Source of the DNA: JAEUPI01 sp963814435
GTDB taxonomy: Bacteria > Pseudomonadota > Gammaproteobacteria > Burkholderiales > Burkholderiaceae_C
DNA: 64,000 bases
Assembly: GCA_963814435.1 (NCBI GenBank)
Contig: CAWFCV010000033.1
Location: 1 to 64,000, forward strand
Direction: 5' to 3'
Below are positions 18,606-27,749 of the stretch, in pieces (within the stretch, counting starts at the first letter, position 1; every line of letters starts with the position of its first letter). Under the pieces are notes generated by a model that did not search any database, had not been told where the DNA came from, and saw only the letters and a program-made list of their open reading frames with translations. A program made the translations under genes and the position numbers.

Positions 18606-19469
18606 ATGTCCATCACCCTCAAAACCGCCGAAGACATCGCGGGCATGCGCATCGCCGGCCGGCTGGCTGCGGAGGTGCTGGACATGCTCGCGCTGCACAT
18701 CAAGCCGGGCATCACGACCGACGCGCTCGACAAGCTGGCGCACGACCACATCGTGCACGTGCAGGGTGGCATTCCCGCGCCGCTGAACTACGCACCGCCG
18801 GGCTACACGCCGTACCCGAAGTCGATCTGCACGTCGGTGAACCATCAGGTGTGCCACGGCATCCCGAACGACCGGCCATTGAAGAACGGCGACATCGTCA
18901 ACATCGACATCACGGTCATCAAGGACGGCTGGCACGGCGACACCAGCCGCATGTTCATCGTCGGCGAGGGCTCCATCGCGGCCAAGCGGCTGTGCACGCT
19001 CACCTACGAAGCCATGTGGAAGGGCATCGTCAAGGTGAAGCCCGGCGCGCGGCTGGGCGACATCGGCCACGCGATCCAGTCGTTCGCCGAGAGCCAGGGT
19101 TTCTCGATCGTGCGCGAGTTCTGCGGCCACGGCATCGGGCGCAAGTTCCACGAGGAGCCACAGGTGCTGCACTACGGCCGCCCCGGCACGCTGGAAGAGC
19201 TGGTGCCCGGCATGGTGTTCACGGTCGAGCCGATGATCAACGCCGGCCGGCGCGAGATTCGCGAGCTCGGCGACGGCTGGACCATCGTCACGAAGGACCG
19301 CTCGCTCTCGGCGCAGTGGGAGCACACGGTGGTGGTCACCGACACCGGCTTCGAGGTGATGACGCTGTCGGCCGGCAGCCCGGCGGTGCCGGATTTCGTC
19401 GCCGCCGTCAGCCCGTCGGCGGCACCCAAGCCAACCACTGCCGCCGCGCCCGCCACGATTTCGGGCTAG
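18606..19469 (+). CDS. map: Type I methionine aminopeptidase
   Basis: It removes the initiator methionine from nascent proteins in the cytoplasm, using two metal ions. The metal ligands are visible: Asp in NIDITVIKDGWHGD and GDTSRMF, His in CGHGIGRKFHEEP, Glu in FTVEPMINAG, and the last Glu in QWEHTVVVTDTGFEV. The CGHGIGR and NHQVCHGIP segments are type I signatures. The product is 287 residues. The first about 260 are the normal enzyme, and the tail (AAVSPSAAPKPTTAAAPATISG) is a low-complexity Ala/Pro extension beyond the usual length. It is followed by a repeat-containing gap of 137 bp and glnD, a neighbourhood common in Burkholderiales. Confidence 0.96.
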   Translation: MSITLKTAEDIAGMRIAGRLAAEVLDMLALHIKPGITTDALDKLAHDHIVHVQGGIPAPLNYAPPGYTPYPKSICTSVNHQVCHGIPNDRPLKNGDIVNIDITVIKDGWHGDTSRMFIVGEGSIAAKRLCTLTYEAMWKGIVKVKPGARLGDIGHAIQSFAESQGFSIVREFCGHGIGRKFHEEPQVLHYGRPGTLEELVPGMVFTVEPMINAGRREIRELGDGWTIVTKDRSLSAQWEHTVVVTDTGFEVMTLSAGSPAVPDFVAAVSPSAAPKPTTAAAPATISG

Positions 19470-19472
19470 AGG

Positions 19473-19588
19473 ATGTTGGCCCCCACGCTCACTTCGTTCG
19501 CTGCCCCCCGAGGGGGCGCAGCCGGCTTGGGGCGGCCCGGCGCCGGCTGCATGTTGGCCCCCACACTCACTTCGTTCGCTGCCCCCCA
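19473..19588. repeat. Paired 38-bp dispersed intergenic repeat
   Basis: Bases 19473-19510 and 19551-19588 are the same 38-bp unit (beginning ATGTTGGCCCCCAC and containing TCACTTCGTTCGCTGCCCCCC) with one mismatch. The gap contains CCCCCCGAGGGGGCG, able to form a hairpin. From memory, units of this type are scattered between genes in Burkholderiales; here they lie after map and may act as a terminator or be a mobile palindromic element. Confidence 0.6.
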
Positions 19589-19606
19589 AGCCGGCTGACC
19601 GCGCTC

Positions 19607-22246
19607 ATGTCCGCCACGGTTGACGAGGCCCAGCGCGCCGCAGTGGGAGTCGGCGCACTGCGCGCGCAGTTCCGCGACGGCAAGGCGGCGCTGATCCAGC
19701 ACTTCCTGCAGTCGCGTGCCACCGCGCCGGCGGCGGCGCGCCTGACGCGTGCGATCGCTCGGCATGTCGACACCGCGTTCACCGACCTGTGGTCGCGCTG
19801 CGCCATGCCGCCGGGCGCGGCGCTGGTGGCGGTGGGCGGCTACGGCCGCGGCGAGCTGTACCCGCACTCCGACATCGACGTGCTGGTGCTGCTGCCCAAC
19901 CACGGCAGCGCGGTGGCGAGCGCGCCGCACGAGGCGCTGCGCGCGGCGATCGAAGGCTTCATCACCGCGTGCTGGGACGTGGGGCTGGAGATCGGCTCGT
20001 CGGTGCGCACGGTGGACGAATGCGTGGCCGAGGCGCGCGCCGACGTGACGGTGCAGACGTCGATGCTCGAGTCGCGCTTCCTGTGCGGCCAGCGGCGGGT
20101 GTACCGCCAGTTCAAGCACGCCACCGAGAGCGCACTCGACGCCAAGGCGTTTCTGCGCGCCAAGACGCTGGAGATGCTGCAGCGCCACGTGAAGTACGAG
20201 GACACGCCGTACTCGCTGGAGCCCAACTGCAAGGAAAGCCCGGGCGGCCTGCGCGACCTGCAGGTGGTGATCTGGGTGGCGCGCGCCGCCGGCCTGGGGC
20301 GCACCTGGGCCGAGCTGGCCGCCAACGGCCTGGTCACCGCCTACGAGGTGCGGCGCCTGCACCGACACGAGGGCACGATCCGGCTCATCCGCGCGCGGCT
20401 GCACGCGGTGGCGCAGCGCCGCGAGGACCGGCTGATCTTCGACCTGCAGACGGCGGTGGCCGCCAGCTTCGGCATCAAGCCGACGAAGACGCAGCGCATC
20501 TCCGAGGTGCTGATGCACCGCTACTACTGGGCGGCGAAGGCGGTGACGCAGCTGAACCGGATCCTGATGCTGAACATCGAGGATCGCATCAACGCATCGG
20601 AAGACCAGGCCATGCGGCCGATCAACGAGCGCTTTCTCGACCGCAGCGGGCTGCTCGAGGTGGCCCGCGACGACCTGTACCAGCACGACCGGCACGCGAT
20701 TCTGGAGACCTTTCTCGTCTTCCAGCAGAACGCCGGCATCCAGGGCCTGTCGGCGCGCACGCTGCGCGCGCTGTACAACGCGCGCGCGCTGATGGACGCC
20801 GCCTACCGGCGCGACCCGCGCACGCGCGAGCAGTTCATGGAGATCCTGCACCAGCCCTCGGGGCAGACGCATGTGTTCCGGCTGATGAACCAGACCTCGG
20901 TGCTGGGCCGCACGCTGTGGCCGTTCCGCCGCATCGTCGGGCGCATGCAGCACGACCTGTTCCACGCCTACACGGTGGACCAGCACATCCTGATGGTGCT
21001 GCGCAACGTGCGCCGCTTCTTCATCCCGGAGCACGCGCACGAGTACCCGTTCTGCTCGCAGATCGCCTCGCAATGGGACAAGCCGTGGGTGCTGTACGTG
21101 GCGGCGCTGTTCCACGACCTGGCCAAGGGCCGCGGCGGCGACCACTCCGAGCTCGGCGCGATGGAAGTGCGGCGCTTCTGCCGCGACCACCGCATCGAGC
21201 GTGCCGATGCGCAGCTGATCGAGTTCCTGGTGCGGCACCACCTGACGATGAGCCACATCGCGCAGAAGGAGGACCTGTCCGACACCGAAGTGATCCTCAG
21301 GTTCGCCAAGCTGGTGGGCACGCCGCAGCGGCTGGCCACGCTGTACCTGCTGACGGTGGCCGACATCCGCGGCACCAGCCCGAAGGTGTGGAACGCCTGG
21401 AAAGCCAAGCTGCTGGAAGACCTGTACCGCCTGGCGCTGCGCGCACTCGGCGGCGCCCCGCTGAACCTGGAAACCGAGATCGAGGCGCGCAAGCACGAGG
21501 CGCAGCAGCTGCTTGCGCTGCGCTCGGCGCTGCCCGGCACCGAGCAGCCGTTGTGGGGCACGCTCGACGTGAGCTACTTCGCGCGCCACGATGCGTCGGA
21601 GATCGCCTGGCACGCGCGCTCGCTGTGGCGGCACGTGAAGACCACCGTGCCGGTGGTGAGCGCGCGGCCGTCCCCGGTGGGCGAAGGGCTGCAGGTGCTG
21701 GTGTACTCGCCCGACCGGGCCGACCTGTTCGCGCGCATCTGCGGCTATTTCGACAGCGCGGGCTTCTCGATCTGGGACGCGAAGATCCACACCAGCCGGG
21801 CCGGCTTCGCGCTCGACACGTTCCAGATCGTGCACCCGGGCTACGAAGCCGACGACCACGCCGGCCACCGCGACCTGATCTCGCTGATCGAGACCGGCCT
21901 CGCGCACACGCTCAGCGAGGAAGGCCCGCTGCCCGAGCCGCGCCAGGGCCGCCTGTCGCGGCGCGTGCGCTCGTTCCCGGTGACGCCGCGCGTGAGCCTG
22001 CGCCCCGACGAGCGCGCGCAACGCTGGATCCTCGAGGTCAGCGCGAGCGACCGCACGGGGCTGCTGTACGGCATCGCGCGCGTGCTGGCGCGCCACCACG
22101 TGAACCTGCAGCTGGCGAAGATCTCCACGCTGGGCGAGCGGGTGGAAGACACCTTCCTGGTCGACGGCCCGGCGTTGCAGCACAACCGCCACCAGATCGA
22201 GATCGAGAGCGAGCTGCTCGACGCGATTTCGCCGCCGACATCGTGA
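19607..22246 (+). CDS. glnD: Bifunctional PII uridylyltransferase / uridylyl-removing enzyme
   Basis: GlnD senses glutamine and adds or removes UMP on the PII proteins GlnB/GlnK, controlling nitrogen assimilation. From the ATG at 19607 it has 879 residues, the usual size. The nucleotidyltransferase motif GGYGRGELYPHSDIDVL starts at residue 77. NCKESPGGLRDLQ is a GlnD hallmark. The HD hydrolase motif FHDLAKGRGGDHSELG begins at about residue 502. Two C-terminal ACT domains sense glutamine: one near VLVYSPDRADLFARICGYF and one near LEVSASDRTGLLYGIARVL. A longer open frame upstream (from 18524) overlaps map in another phase and is not real. mnmH starts 10 bp downstream. Confidence 0.96.
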   Translation: MSATVDEAQRAAVGVGALRAQFRDGKAALIQHFLQSRATAPAAARLTRAIARHVDTAFTDLWSRCAMPPGAALVAVGGYGRGELYPHSDIDVLVLLPNHGSAVASAPHEALRAAIEGFITACWDVGLEIGSSVRTVDECVAEARADVTVQTSMLESRFLCGQRRVYRQFKHATESALDAKAFLRAKTLEMLQRHVKYEDTPYSLEPNCKESPGGLRDLQVVIWVARAAGLGRTWAELAANGLVTAYEVRRLHRHEGTIRLIRARLHAVAQRREDRLIFDLQTAVAASFGIKPTKTQRISEVLMHRYYWAAKAVTQLNRILMLNIEDRINASEDQAMRPINERFLDRSGLLEVARDDLYQHDRHAILETFLVFQQNAGIQGLSARTLRALYNARALMDAAYRRDPRTREQFMEILHQPSGQTHVFRLMNQTSVLGRTLWPFRRIVGRMQHDLFHAYTVDQHILMVLRNVRRFFIPEHAHEYPFCSQIASQWDKPWVLYVAALFHDLAKGRGGDHSELGAMEVRRFCRDHRIERADAQLIEFLVRHHLTMSHIAQKEDLSDTEVILRFAKLVGTPQRLATLYLLTVADIRGTSPKVWNAWKAKLLEDLYRLALRALGGAPLNLETEIEARKHEAQQLLALRSALPGTEQPLWGTLDVSYFARHDASEIAWHARSLWRHVKTTVPVVSARPSPVGEGLQVLVYSPDRADLFARICGYFDSAGFSIWDAKIHTSRAGFALDTFQIVHPGYEADDHAGHRDLISLIETGLAHTLSEEGPLPEPRQGRLSRRVRSFPVTPRVSLRPDERAQRWILEVSASDRTGLLYGIARVLARHHVNLQLAKISTLGERVEDTFLVDGPALQHNRHQIEIESELLDAISPPTS

Positions 22247-22256
22247 CCGCGAATCC

Positions 22257-23312
22257 GTGACGCCGAAACAGATCACCGCAGTCGAGGCCGTGCCGGCGCT
22301 CGAGCGCTTCGACACCGTGATCGACGTGCGCTCGCCGGCGGAGTTTGCCGACGACCACCTGCCCGGCGCGGTGAACTGGCCGGTGCTCGACGACGAGCAG
22401 CGCGCGCGCGTCGGCACGCTGTACGTGCAGGATTCGCCGCTGGCCGCGCGCCAGATCGGCGCGGCGCTGGTGGCGCGCAACATCGCGGCGCACATCGAGC
22501 AATGGGTGCAGGGCCGCTCGCGCGACTGGCAGCCGCTGGTGTACTGCTGGCGCGGTGGGCAACGCTCGGGCTCGATGGCCTGGTTTCTCGGGCAGATCGG
22601 GTTTCGCACGTCGCAGCTGGCCGGTGGCTACAAGGGCTTTCGCGCGCTGGTGCGCGCCGAGCTCGCCGAGCTGCCGCAGCGCTTCGACTTCCGCGTGCTC
22701 GCCGGCCGCACCGGCAGCGGCAAGACGCGGCTGCTGCAGGCGCTGGCCGAGCATGGCGCACAGACGCTCGATCTCGAGGCGCTGGCCTGTCACCGTGGCT
22801 CGGTGCTCGGCGGCCTGCCGCATCAACCGCAGCCGTCGCAGAAGCGCTTCGACACGCTGCTGTGGCAGGCGCTGCGGCGCTTCGACGCGGCGCGGCCGGT
22901 GTTCATCGAGTGCGAAAGCAAAAAGGTCGGCAGCCTGCAGCTGCCCGACGCGCTGGTGCAGCACATGCGCCTGGCCGGCCGCTGCCTGCGCGTGCAGATG
23001 GGCGACACGGCGCGCATCGAGCTGCTGCTGCAGGAGTACGGCTTCTTCGCGCAGGATACCGAGCGCTTCTGCGGCCTGCTCGACGCGCTGATCGACCTGC
23101 AGGGCCGCGAACGCATCCAGCGCTGGCAGGCGATGGCGCGCGCCGGCCAGTGGGCCGAGCTGTTCGCCGAGCTGATGCGCGACCACTACGACCCGCTGTA
23201 CGAACGCTCGATGCAGCGCCACTTCGCCAGCCTGCCCGACGCGCCGGTGGTGGATCTGGCCGACGGCGGCAGCGCGGCGGTGGCGGCCGCGGCGCGCACG
23301 CTGCTCGCATGA
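22257..23312 (+). CDS. mnmH: tRNA 2-selenouridine synthase
   Basis: MnmH (SelU/YbbB) replaces sulfur with selenium at the wobble 2-thiouridine of some tRNAs, via a geranylated intermediate. The N-terminal rhodanese domain has FDTVIDVRSPAEFADDHLPG and the catalytic cysteine in PLVYCWRGGQRSGS, followed by LAGGYKGFR. The P-loop part has AGRTGSGKTRLLQAL, then LACHRGSVLGGLPHQPQPSQ and FIECESKKVG. All are strong family signatures. I use the GTG at 22257, 10 bp after glnD stops, because the frame upstream is closed and residues ITAVEAVPAL follow naturally. The product is 351 residues. Translational coupling with glnD is plausible. Confidence 0.94.
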   Translation: MTPKQITAVEAVPALERFDTVIDVRSPAEFADDHLPGAVNWPVLDDEQRARVGTLYVQDSPLAARQIGAALVARNIAAHIEQWVQGRSRDWQPLVYCWRGGQRSGSMAWFLGQIGFRTSQLAGGYKGFRALVRAELAELPQRFDFRVLAGRTGSGKTRLLQALAEHGAQTLDLEALACHRGSVLGGLPHQPQPSQKRFDTLLWQALRRFDAARPVFIECESKKVGSLQLPDALVQHMRLAGRCLRVQMGDTARIELLLQEYGFFAQDTERFCGLLDALIDLQGRERIQRWQAMARAGQWAELFAELMRDHYDPLYERSMQRHFASLPDAPVVDLADGGSAAVAAAARTLLA

Positions 23313-23363
23313 ATTGACCACCATCAAGACCGTGCCGCGGCCCCGCGGCGAAGATGCGCTGCC

Positions 23364-24146
23364 ATGCCCGACCGCCAAGCCCTAGCCGAGTCGCAACGCT
23401 ACGCCGTGCGCACGATCGAGGCGACGCGGCCGCTGCGCTGGCTGGGGCTGGGCTGGCGCGACTTCATGCGCTGCCCGGTGCCGGGCCTGCTGCACGGGCT
23501 GGCGCTCACGCTGTTCGGTGCGGTGCTGCTGGTGCTGGCGCGCGACCGCTTCTGGTTCCTCGCCGGGGCGTTCAGCGGTTTCCTGCTGATGGCGCCGATC
23601 GCGGCGACGGGGCTGTATGCGCTGTCGCGCGCGCTCGAGCGCGGCGAGCCCGCCACGCTCGGCGTCGCGCTGCGCAGCTGGGTGCCGCGCGACCACCGGC
23701 TGGTCTCGTTCGGTGTGTTGCTGTCGATCGCGGGCACCGGCTGGGTGCTGACCTCGGCCTCGCTGATCACCGGCTTTGCCGACGCGCCCGTGCGCAACCC
23801 GGCGGACTTCATCCGCTACGTGGTGCTGAGCGATCGCTCGTGGCTGTTCGAGGCCTGGCTCGCGCTCGGCGGCGCGCTGGCGGCGCCGGTGTACGCCTCG
23901 AGCGTGGTGGCGATCCCGCTGCTGCTCGACCGGCCGATCGGCGTGATGGCCGCGGTGCTGACGAGCTGGCGCTGCGTGCTGGCCAACCCGGTGCCGCTGG
24001 CCCTGTGGGGGGCGCTGCTGATCGCGCTGTCCGGGCTCGGCATGATCACCGGCGTCGGGCTGGTGATCGTGGTGCCGTGGCTCGCACACGCCAGCTGGCA
24101 TGCCTATCGCGAGCTGGTTCAGCCCGCGCCGGCCGCGGCGCATTGA
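23364..24146 (+). CDS. DUF2189 integral membrane protein
   Basis: This 260-residue, highly hydrophobic protein has about six membrane helices, for example GLLHGLALTLFGAVLLVLA, GAFSGFLLMAPIAATGLYAL, LGGALAAPVYASSVVAIPLL and GLGMITGVGLVIVVPWLAHA. The N-terminal phrase LRWLGLGWRDFMRCPVPGLL and the ending PWLAHASWHAYRELV are characteristic of DUF2189, seen widely in proteobacteria. Its role is unknown. It follows mnmH by 51 bp and precedes the DUF2788 gene by 9 bp, so it probably leads a small membrane-protein operon. Confidence 0.87.
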   Translation: MPDRQALAESQRYAVRTIEATRPLRWLGLGWRDFMRCPVPGLLHGLALTLFGAVLLVLARDRFWFLAGAFSGFLLMAPIAATGLYALSRALERGEPATLGVALRSWVPRDHRLVSFGVLLSIAGTGWVLTSASLITGFADAPVRNPADFIRYVVLSDRSWLFEAWLALGGALAAPVYASSVVAIPLLLDRPIGVMAAVLTSWRCVLANPVPLALWGALLIALSGLGMITGVGLVIVVPWLAHASWHAYRELVQPAPAAAH

Positions 24147-24155
24147 GCGCGCGCC

Positions 24156-24374
24156 ATGTTCGGCTTCACCGAGGAGCAGATCGCCAATTTCGGGCTGACC
24201 TTCGGGGTCGGCGCGTTCATGCTCTACATGGCGTTCATCATCTGGCAGCTGGCGCGCGAATCGAAGGCCGGCCGCTTCGGCACGTTCGTGCTGTTTCTCG
24301 CACTCGGCTTCGGTCTGCTGGGCTTCGTGGCCAAAGGCATCATCAAGCTGTTCATCGGGGGCTCGAGCTCGTGA
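24156..24374 (+). CDS. DUF2788 small membrane protein
   Basis: This 72-residue protein has two membrane helices (FGLTFGVGAFMLYMAFIIWQ and GTFVLFLALGFGLLGFVAKG) joined by LARESKAGRF. The start MFGFTEEQIANFGL and the size fit the DUF2788 family of beta- and gammaproteobacteria. No function is known. Its stop overlaps the start of the YitT gene by 4 nt (GTGA), indicating translational coupling. Confidence 0.88.
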   Translation: MFGFTEEQIANFGLTFGVGAFMLYMAFIIWQLARESKAGRFGTFVLFLALGFGLLGFVAKGIIKLFIGGSSS

Positions 24375-25000
24375 GTGCGGCGCTGCCGCCGGCCGGCGCC
24401 GCACCGCTGCGCCGGCACAGCTGGTTCGACGACGCGCAGGCGGTGGTAACCGGCACGTTGTTCGTCGCCCTCGCGCTGATGATGTTTCGCCAGGCCGGGC
24501 TGATGACCGGCGGCACCGCGGGCATCGCGCTGGTGCTGCACTACGCCAGCGGCTGGCGCTTCGGTGCGTTGTTCTTCGTGGCCAACCTGCCGTTCTACTG
24601 GCTGGCCTGGCGCCGCATGGGCCGGCGCTTCACGCTGAAGACCTTTGCCGCGGTGGCGCTGCTGTCGCTGCTGTCGGAGCTGCTGCCGCAGTGGCTGGCC
24701 ATCGAGCGCGTGAACCCGCTCTTCGCGGCGCTGGCCGGTGGCCTGCTGGCCGGCGCGGGTTTCCTGATCCTGTTTCGGCACCGCGCGAGCCTGGGCGGCG
24801 TGAACGTGCTGGTGTTGTGGCTGCAGGAGCGCCTGGGCTGGCGTGCCGGCTACACCCAGCTGGCGCTGGACCTGTGCATCCTGCTCGCGTCCACGCCGTG
24901 GGTCGACGCGCGGCGGCTCGCGCTGTCGGTGCTGGCCGCCGCGGCGATGAACGTGGCGCTCGCGGTGAACCACCGGCCCGATCGATACGTGGCGTTTTGA
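24371..25000 (+). CDS. YitT family membrane protein
   Basis: I choose the GTG at 24371, which overlaps the previous stop in the pattern GTGA; it yields 209 residues. The first helix is VVTGTLFVALALMMFRQAGL, followed by MTGGTAGIALVLHYASGW, the glycine-rich motif typical of the YitT/DUF161 family. A second related motif is FLILFRHRASLGGVNVLVLW, and about five helices can be counted. YitT proteins are inner-membrane proteins of uncertain transport function. The soluble C-terminal DUF2179 domain of longer members is absent, which is common in proteobacterial forms. Confidence 0.88.
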   Translation: MSAALPPAGAAPLRRHSWFDDAQAVVTGTLFVALALMMFRQAGLMTGGTAGIALVLHYASGWRFGALFFVANLPFYWLAWRRMGRRFTLKTFAAVALLSLLSELLPQWLAIERVNPLFAALAGGLLAGAGFLILFRHRASLGGVNVLVLWLQERLGWRAGYTQLALDLCILLASTPWVDARRLALSVLAAAAMNVALAVNHRPDRYVAF

Positions 25001-25023
25001 CGGCTGCAGGTTAGGCTGCGGGC

Positions 25024-25644
25024 ATGACGTCGACCCGCGCGCTGCTGGCCGAGGTGCGCGCCTGCCGCCTGTGCGAAGCGCACCTGCCGCTCGGGCCGCG
25101 GCCGGTGCTGCAGCTGCACCCGCAGGCGCGCATCCTGATCGCCGGCCAGGCGCCGGGCCGGCGCGTGCACGAGTCGGGCGTGCCGTTCGACGATGCGAGC
25201 GGCGAGCGGCTGCGCAGCTGGCTCGGCGTGACGGCCGCGCAGTTCTACGATCCGCGCCTGTTTGCCATCGTGCCGATGGGATTGTGCTATCCCGGCACGG
25301 GCCGCTCGGGCGATCTGCCGCCGCGGCCCGAATGCGCGGCAACGTGGCGCGCGCGCCTGCTGGCGCAGCTTGGCCACATCGAGCTCACGCTGGCGATCGG
25401 GCGTTACGCGACCGACTGGCACTTCGACGCAGCAGCGGCCCCGCTGACCGAGCGGGTGAAGGCCTGGCACACACACTGGCCGTCACGCCTGGCGCTGCCG
25501 CACCCGAGCCCTCGCAATAACCTCTGGCTCAAGCGCCATCCGTGGTTCGAGCAGGAGCTACTGCCGGTGGTGAAAAGGCGAATCGCCGAGATCACCGGTC
25601 GCCAGAAACAAGAAAGCCGGCGAACGCCGGCTTCCAAGCCCTGA
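25024..25644 (+). CDS. Uracil-DNA glycosylase family protein
   Basis: The product of 206 residues opens with CRLCEAHLPLG, then ILIAGQAPGRRVHESGVPFD. That is the conserved catalytic region of uracil-DNA glycosylase superfamily proteins (GQAPG-type, family 4/5-like). A second conserved part is LPHPSPRNNLWLKRHPWFEQ, containing the HPSPRN motif that contacts DNA. Such enzymes remove uracil or related damaged bases, and this short 'UDG-like' branch is common in proteobacteria. The last codons overlap a hairpin that serves as the terminator for the convergent phaCAB cluster. Confidence 0.88.
   Translation: MTSTRALLAEVRACRLCEAHLPLGPRPVLQLHPQARILIAGQAPGRRVHESGVPFDDASGERLRSWLGVTAAQFYDPRLFAIVPMGLCYPGTGRSGDLPPRPECAATWRARLLAQLGHIELTLAIGRYATDWHFDAAAAPLTERVKAWHTHWPSRLALPHPSPRNNLWLKRHPWFEQELLPVVKRRIAEITGRQKQESRRTPASKP
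25598..25633 (-). terminator. Intrinsic terminator of the phaCAB cluster
   Basis: On the minus strand AAGCCGGC (25633-25626), loop GTTC and GCCGGCTT (25621-25614) form an 8-bp GC-rich stem followed by TTCTTGTTTC, a T-rich run. This lies about 80 bp after the phaB stop. The same stem lies inside the last codons of the convergent glycosylase gene, so it may be partly bidirectional. Confidence 0.7.
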
Positions 25645-25714
25645 CTGGAGCTCCCTCACGGAGGGGGCGCGGGGGAGTGGTGTGTTCACCCGCAGGGCTG
25701 AGTTGCGAAGCAGC

Positions 25715-26452
25715 TCAGCCCATGTGGAGTCCACCGTTGCACGAGAAGTCGGCCCCGGTGGTGAAACCCGAGTCCTCGCCGGCGAGCCAGGCGACCACCG
25801 AGCCGATCTCGTCGGGCGTGCCCAGGCGCTTGACCGGAATCGTGGCGACGATCTTCTCGAGCACCTCGGGCTTGATCGCGCGGACCATCTCGGTGCCGAT
25901 GTAGCCCGGGCTCACGGTGTTGACGGTCACGCCCTTGCTCGCCACCTCCTGGGCCAGCGCCATCGTGAAGCCGTGCATGCCGGCCTTGGCAGCGGAGTAG
26001 TTGGTCTGACCGGCCTGGCCCTTCTCGCCGTTGACCGAGGAGATCTGGATGATGCGGCCCCAGCCCTTTTCGATCATGCCCGGCACTACCTGCTTGGTGA
26101 CGTTGAACATGCTGGTGAGGTTGGTGTTGATCACCGCGTCCCAGTCGTCGCGGCTCATCTTCACGAACATGCGGTCGCGCGTGATGCCGGCGTTGTTGAC
26201 CAGCACGTCGATCACGCCGTGCTCGGCAATCGCCTTGGTGAACGCCTGCACGGTGGAATCCCAGTCGCCGACGTTGCCCACCGACGCGTAGAAGGTGAAG
26301 CCCAGGGCCTTCTGCTCGCCCAGCCACTTGTCGAAGTCACGCGTCGGGCCGCAGCCCGCGATGACCTTGAAACCTTCCTTGTGCAGCCGCTGGCAGATCG
26401 CGGTGCCGATGCCGCCCATGCCGCCAGTCACATACGCCACTTTCTTTGCCAT
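25715..26452 (-). CDS. phaB: Acetoacetyl-CoA reductase
   Basis: PhaB reduces acetoacetyl-CoA to (R)-3-hydroxybutyryl-CoA with NADPH, the second step of polyhydroxybutyrate synthesis. The 245-residue short-chain dehydrogenase begins VAYVTGGMGGIGTAICQRL (nucleotide-binding GGMGGIG). It has NNAGITRD and the catalytic Ser-Tyr-Lys set in ISSVNGEKGQAGQTNYSAAK. The length equals that of the well-known Cupriavidus enzyme. A ribosome site (AAGGAGC) precedes the ATG at 26452. It is the last gene of phaC-phaA-phaB, 90 bp after phaA, and is followed by an intrinsic terminator. Confidence 0.96.
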   Translation of the reverse strand: MAKKVAYVTGGMGGIGTAICQRLHKEGFKVIAGCGPTRDFDKWLGEQKALGFTFYASVGNVGDWDSTVQAFTKAIAEHGVIDVLVNNAGITRDRMFVKMSRDDWDAVINTNLTSMFNVTKQVVPGMIEKGWGRIIQISSVNGEKGQAGQTNYSAAKAGMHGFTMALAQEVASKGVTVNTVSPGYIGTEMVRAIKPEVLEKIVATIPVKRLGTPDEIGSVVAWLAGEDSGFTTGADFSCNGGLHMG

Positions 26453-26542
26453 TGCTTGCTCCTTGAATATGTGGTGATGACGCGATCAGCGTGATGCGCC
26501 GCGCGCCTTCGGTCAAGCGGGTTCGCCCGCAGATCGGTCGAG

Positions 26543-27724
26543 TTATCGCTCGACGGTCAGGGCCACGCCCATCCCGCCGCCGATGCACAGGCTTGCAATG
26601 CCCTTGCGGGCGTTGCGACGCTGCATTTCATGCAACAGGGTCACCAGGATGCGGCAGCCCGAGGCGCCGATCGGGTGGCCGATGGCGATCGCGCCGCCGT
26701 TGACGTTGACCTTGCTGGTGTCCCAGCCCATCTCCTTGTGCACGGCGCAGGCCTGTGCGGCGAAGGCTTCGTTGATTTCCAGCAGGTCCAGGTCGGCGGG
26801 CTTCCAGCCGGCACGCTCGAGCGCCCGGCGCGCCGCCGGCACCGGGCCCATGCCCATGATGGCGGGGTCGAGACCGGCCGACGCGTAGCTGGCGATGCGC
26901 GCCAGCGGCTTGAGGCCGAGCGCCTGCGCCTTCTTGGCGCTCATCACCATCACCGCGGCCGCGCCGTCGTTCAGGCCCGACGCGTTGCCGGCGGTCACGC
27001 TGCCGGCCTTGTCGAAGGCCGGGCGCAAACCGGCCAGCGCGTCGGCGCTGGTCTTCTTGTTGATGAACTCGTCGTTGGCGAAGACGATCGGCTCGCCCTT
27101 CTTCTGCGCGATGCTGAACGGCACGATCTCGTCCTTGAAGCGCCCGCCTTCCTGCGCGGCGGCGGCCTTCTGCTGGCTGGCCAGCGCCAGCGCGTCCTGC
27201 TGCTCGCGGGTGACGGCGTACTTCTTGGCCACGTTCTCGGCGGTGATGCCCATGTGGTACTGGTTGTACACATCCCACAGGCCGTCGACGATCATCGAGT
27301 CGACCATCTTCCAGTCGCCCATGCGCTGGCCGTCGCGGCTGCCCTGCAGCACGTGCGGGCTCATGCTCATGCTCTCCTGGCCGCCGGCGATGATGATCTC
27401 GCTGTCGCCGTCGCGAATGGCTTGCGCTGCCAGCATCACGGCCTTCAGGCCTGAGCCGCAGACCTTGTTGATGGTCATCGCCGGGATCGAATTGGGCAGG
27501 CCGCTCTTGATGAGCGCCTGGCGCGCCGGGTTCTGCCCGGTGCCGGCCTGCAGCACCTGGCCGAGGATGACCTCGCCGATCTGCTCGCCGCTGACGCCGG
27601 AGCGCTCGAGCAGCGCCTTGATCACGGCCGCGCCGAGTTCGGAGGCAGGCGTTTTGGCCAGGCTGCCGCCGAACTTGCCGACCGCGGTGCGGGCGGCGGC
27701 GACGATGACGATGTCGGTGCTCAT
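26543..27724 (-). CDS. phaA: Acetyl-CoA acetyltransferase (beta-ketothiolase)
   Basis: It condenses two acetyl-CoA to acetoacetyl-CoA, the first step to polyhydroxybutyrate. The 393-residue product has the three thiolase motifs: the acyl-accepting Cys in TINKVCGSGLKAVMLAAQAI, the His in NGGAIAIGHPIGASGCRIL, and the second Cys in SLCIGGGMGVALTVER. QESMSMSPHVL is also characteristic. The ATG at 27724 is preceded by AAGGAGA; the frame runs further upstream but only as a shadow of phaC. It lies 25 bp after phaC. Confidence 0.96.
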   Translation of the reverse strand: MSTDIVIVAAARTAVGKFGGSLAKTPASELGAAVIKALLERSGVSGEQIGEVILGQVLQAGTGQNPARQALIKSGLPNSIPAMTINKVCGSGLKAVMLAAQAIRDGDSEIIIAGGQESMSMSPHVLQGSRDGQRMGDWKMVDSMIVDGLWDVYNQYHMGITAENVAKKYAVTREQQDALALASQQKAAAAQEGGRFKDEIVPFSIAQKKGEPIVFANDEFINKKTSADALAGLRPAFDKAGSVTAGNASGLNDGAAAVMVMSAKKAQALGLKPLARIASYASAGLDPAIMGMGPVPAARRALERAGWKPADLDLLEINEAFAAQACAVHKEMGWDTSKVNVNGGAIAIGHPIGASGCRILVTLLHEMQRRNARKGIASLCIGGGMGVALTVER

Positions 27725-27749
27725 GGAATCTCCTTCTTGAATTTCATCG

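Noticed and set aside
19466..22609. Minus-strand 1047-codon open frame over glnD
   Set aside because: It is the antisense of a high-GC gene with His/Arg/Ala-rich, low-complexity composition and no ribosome site.
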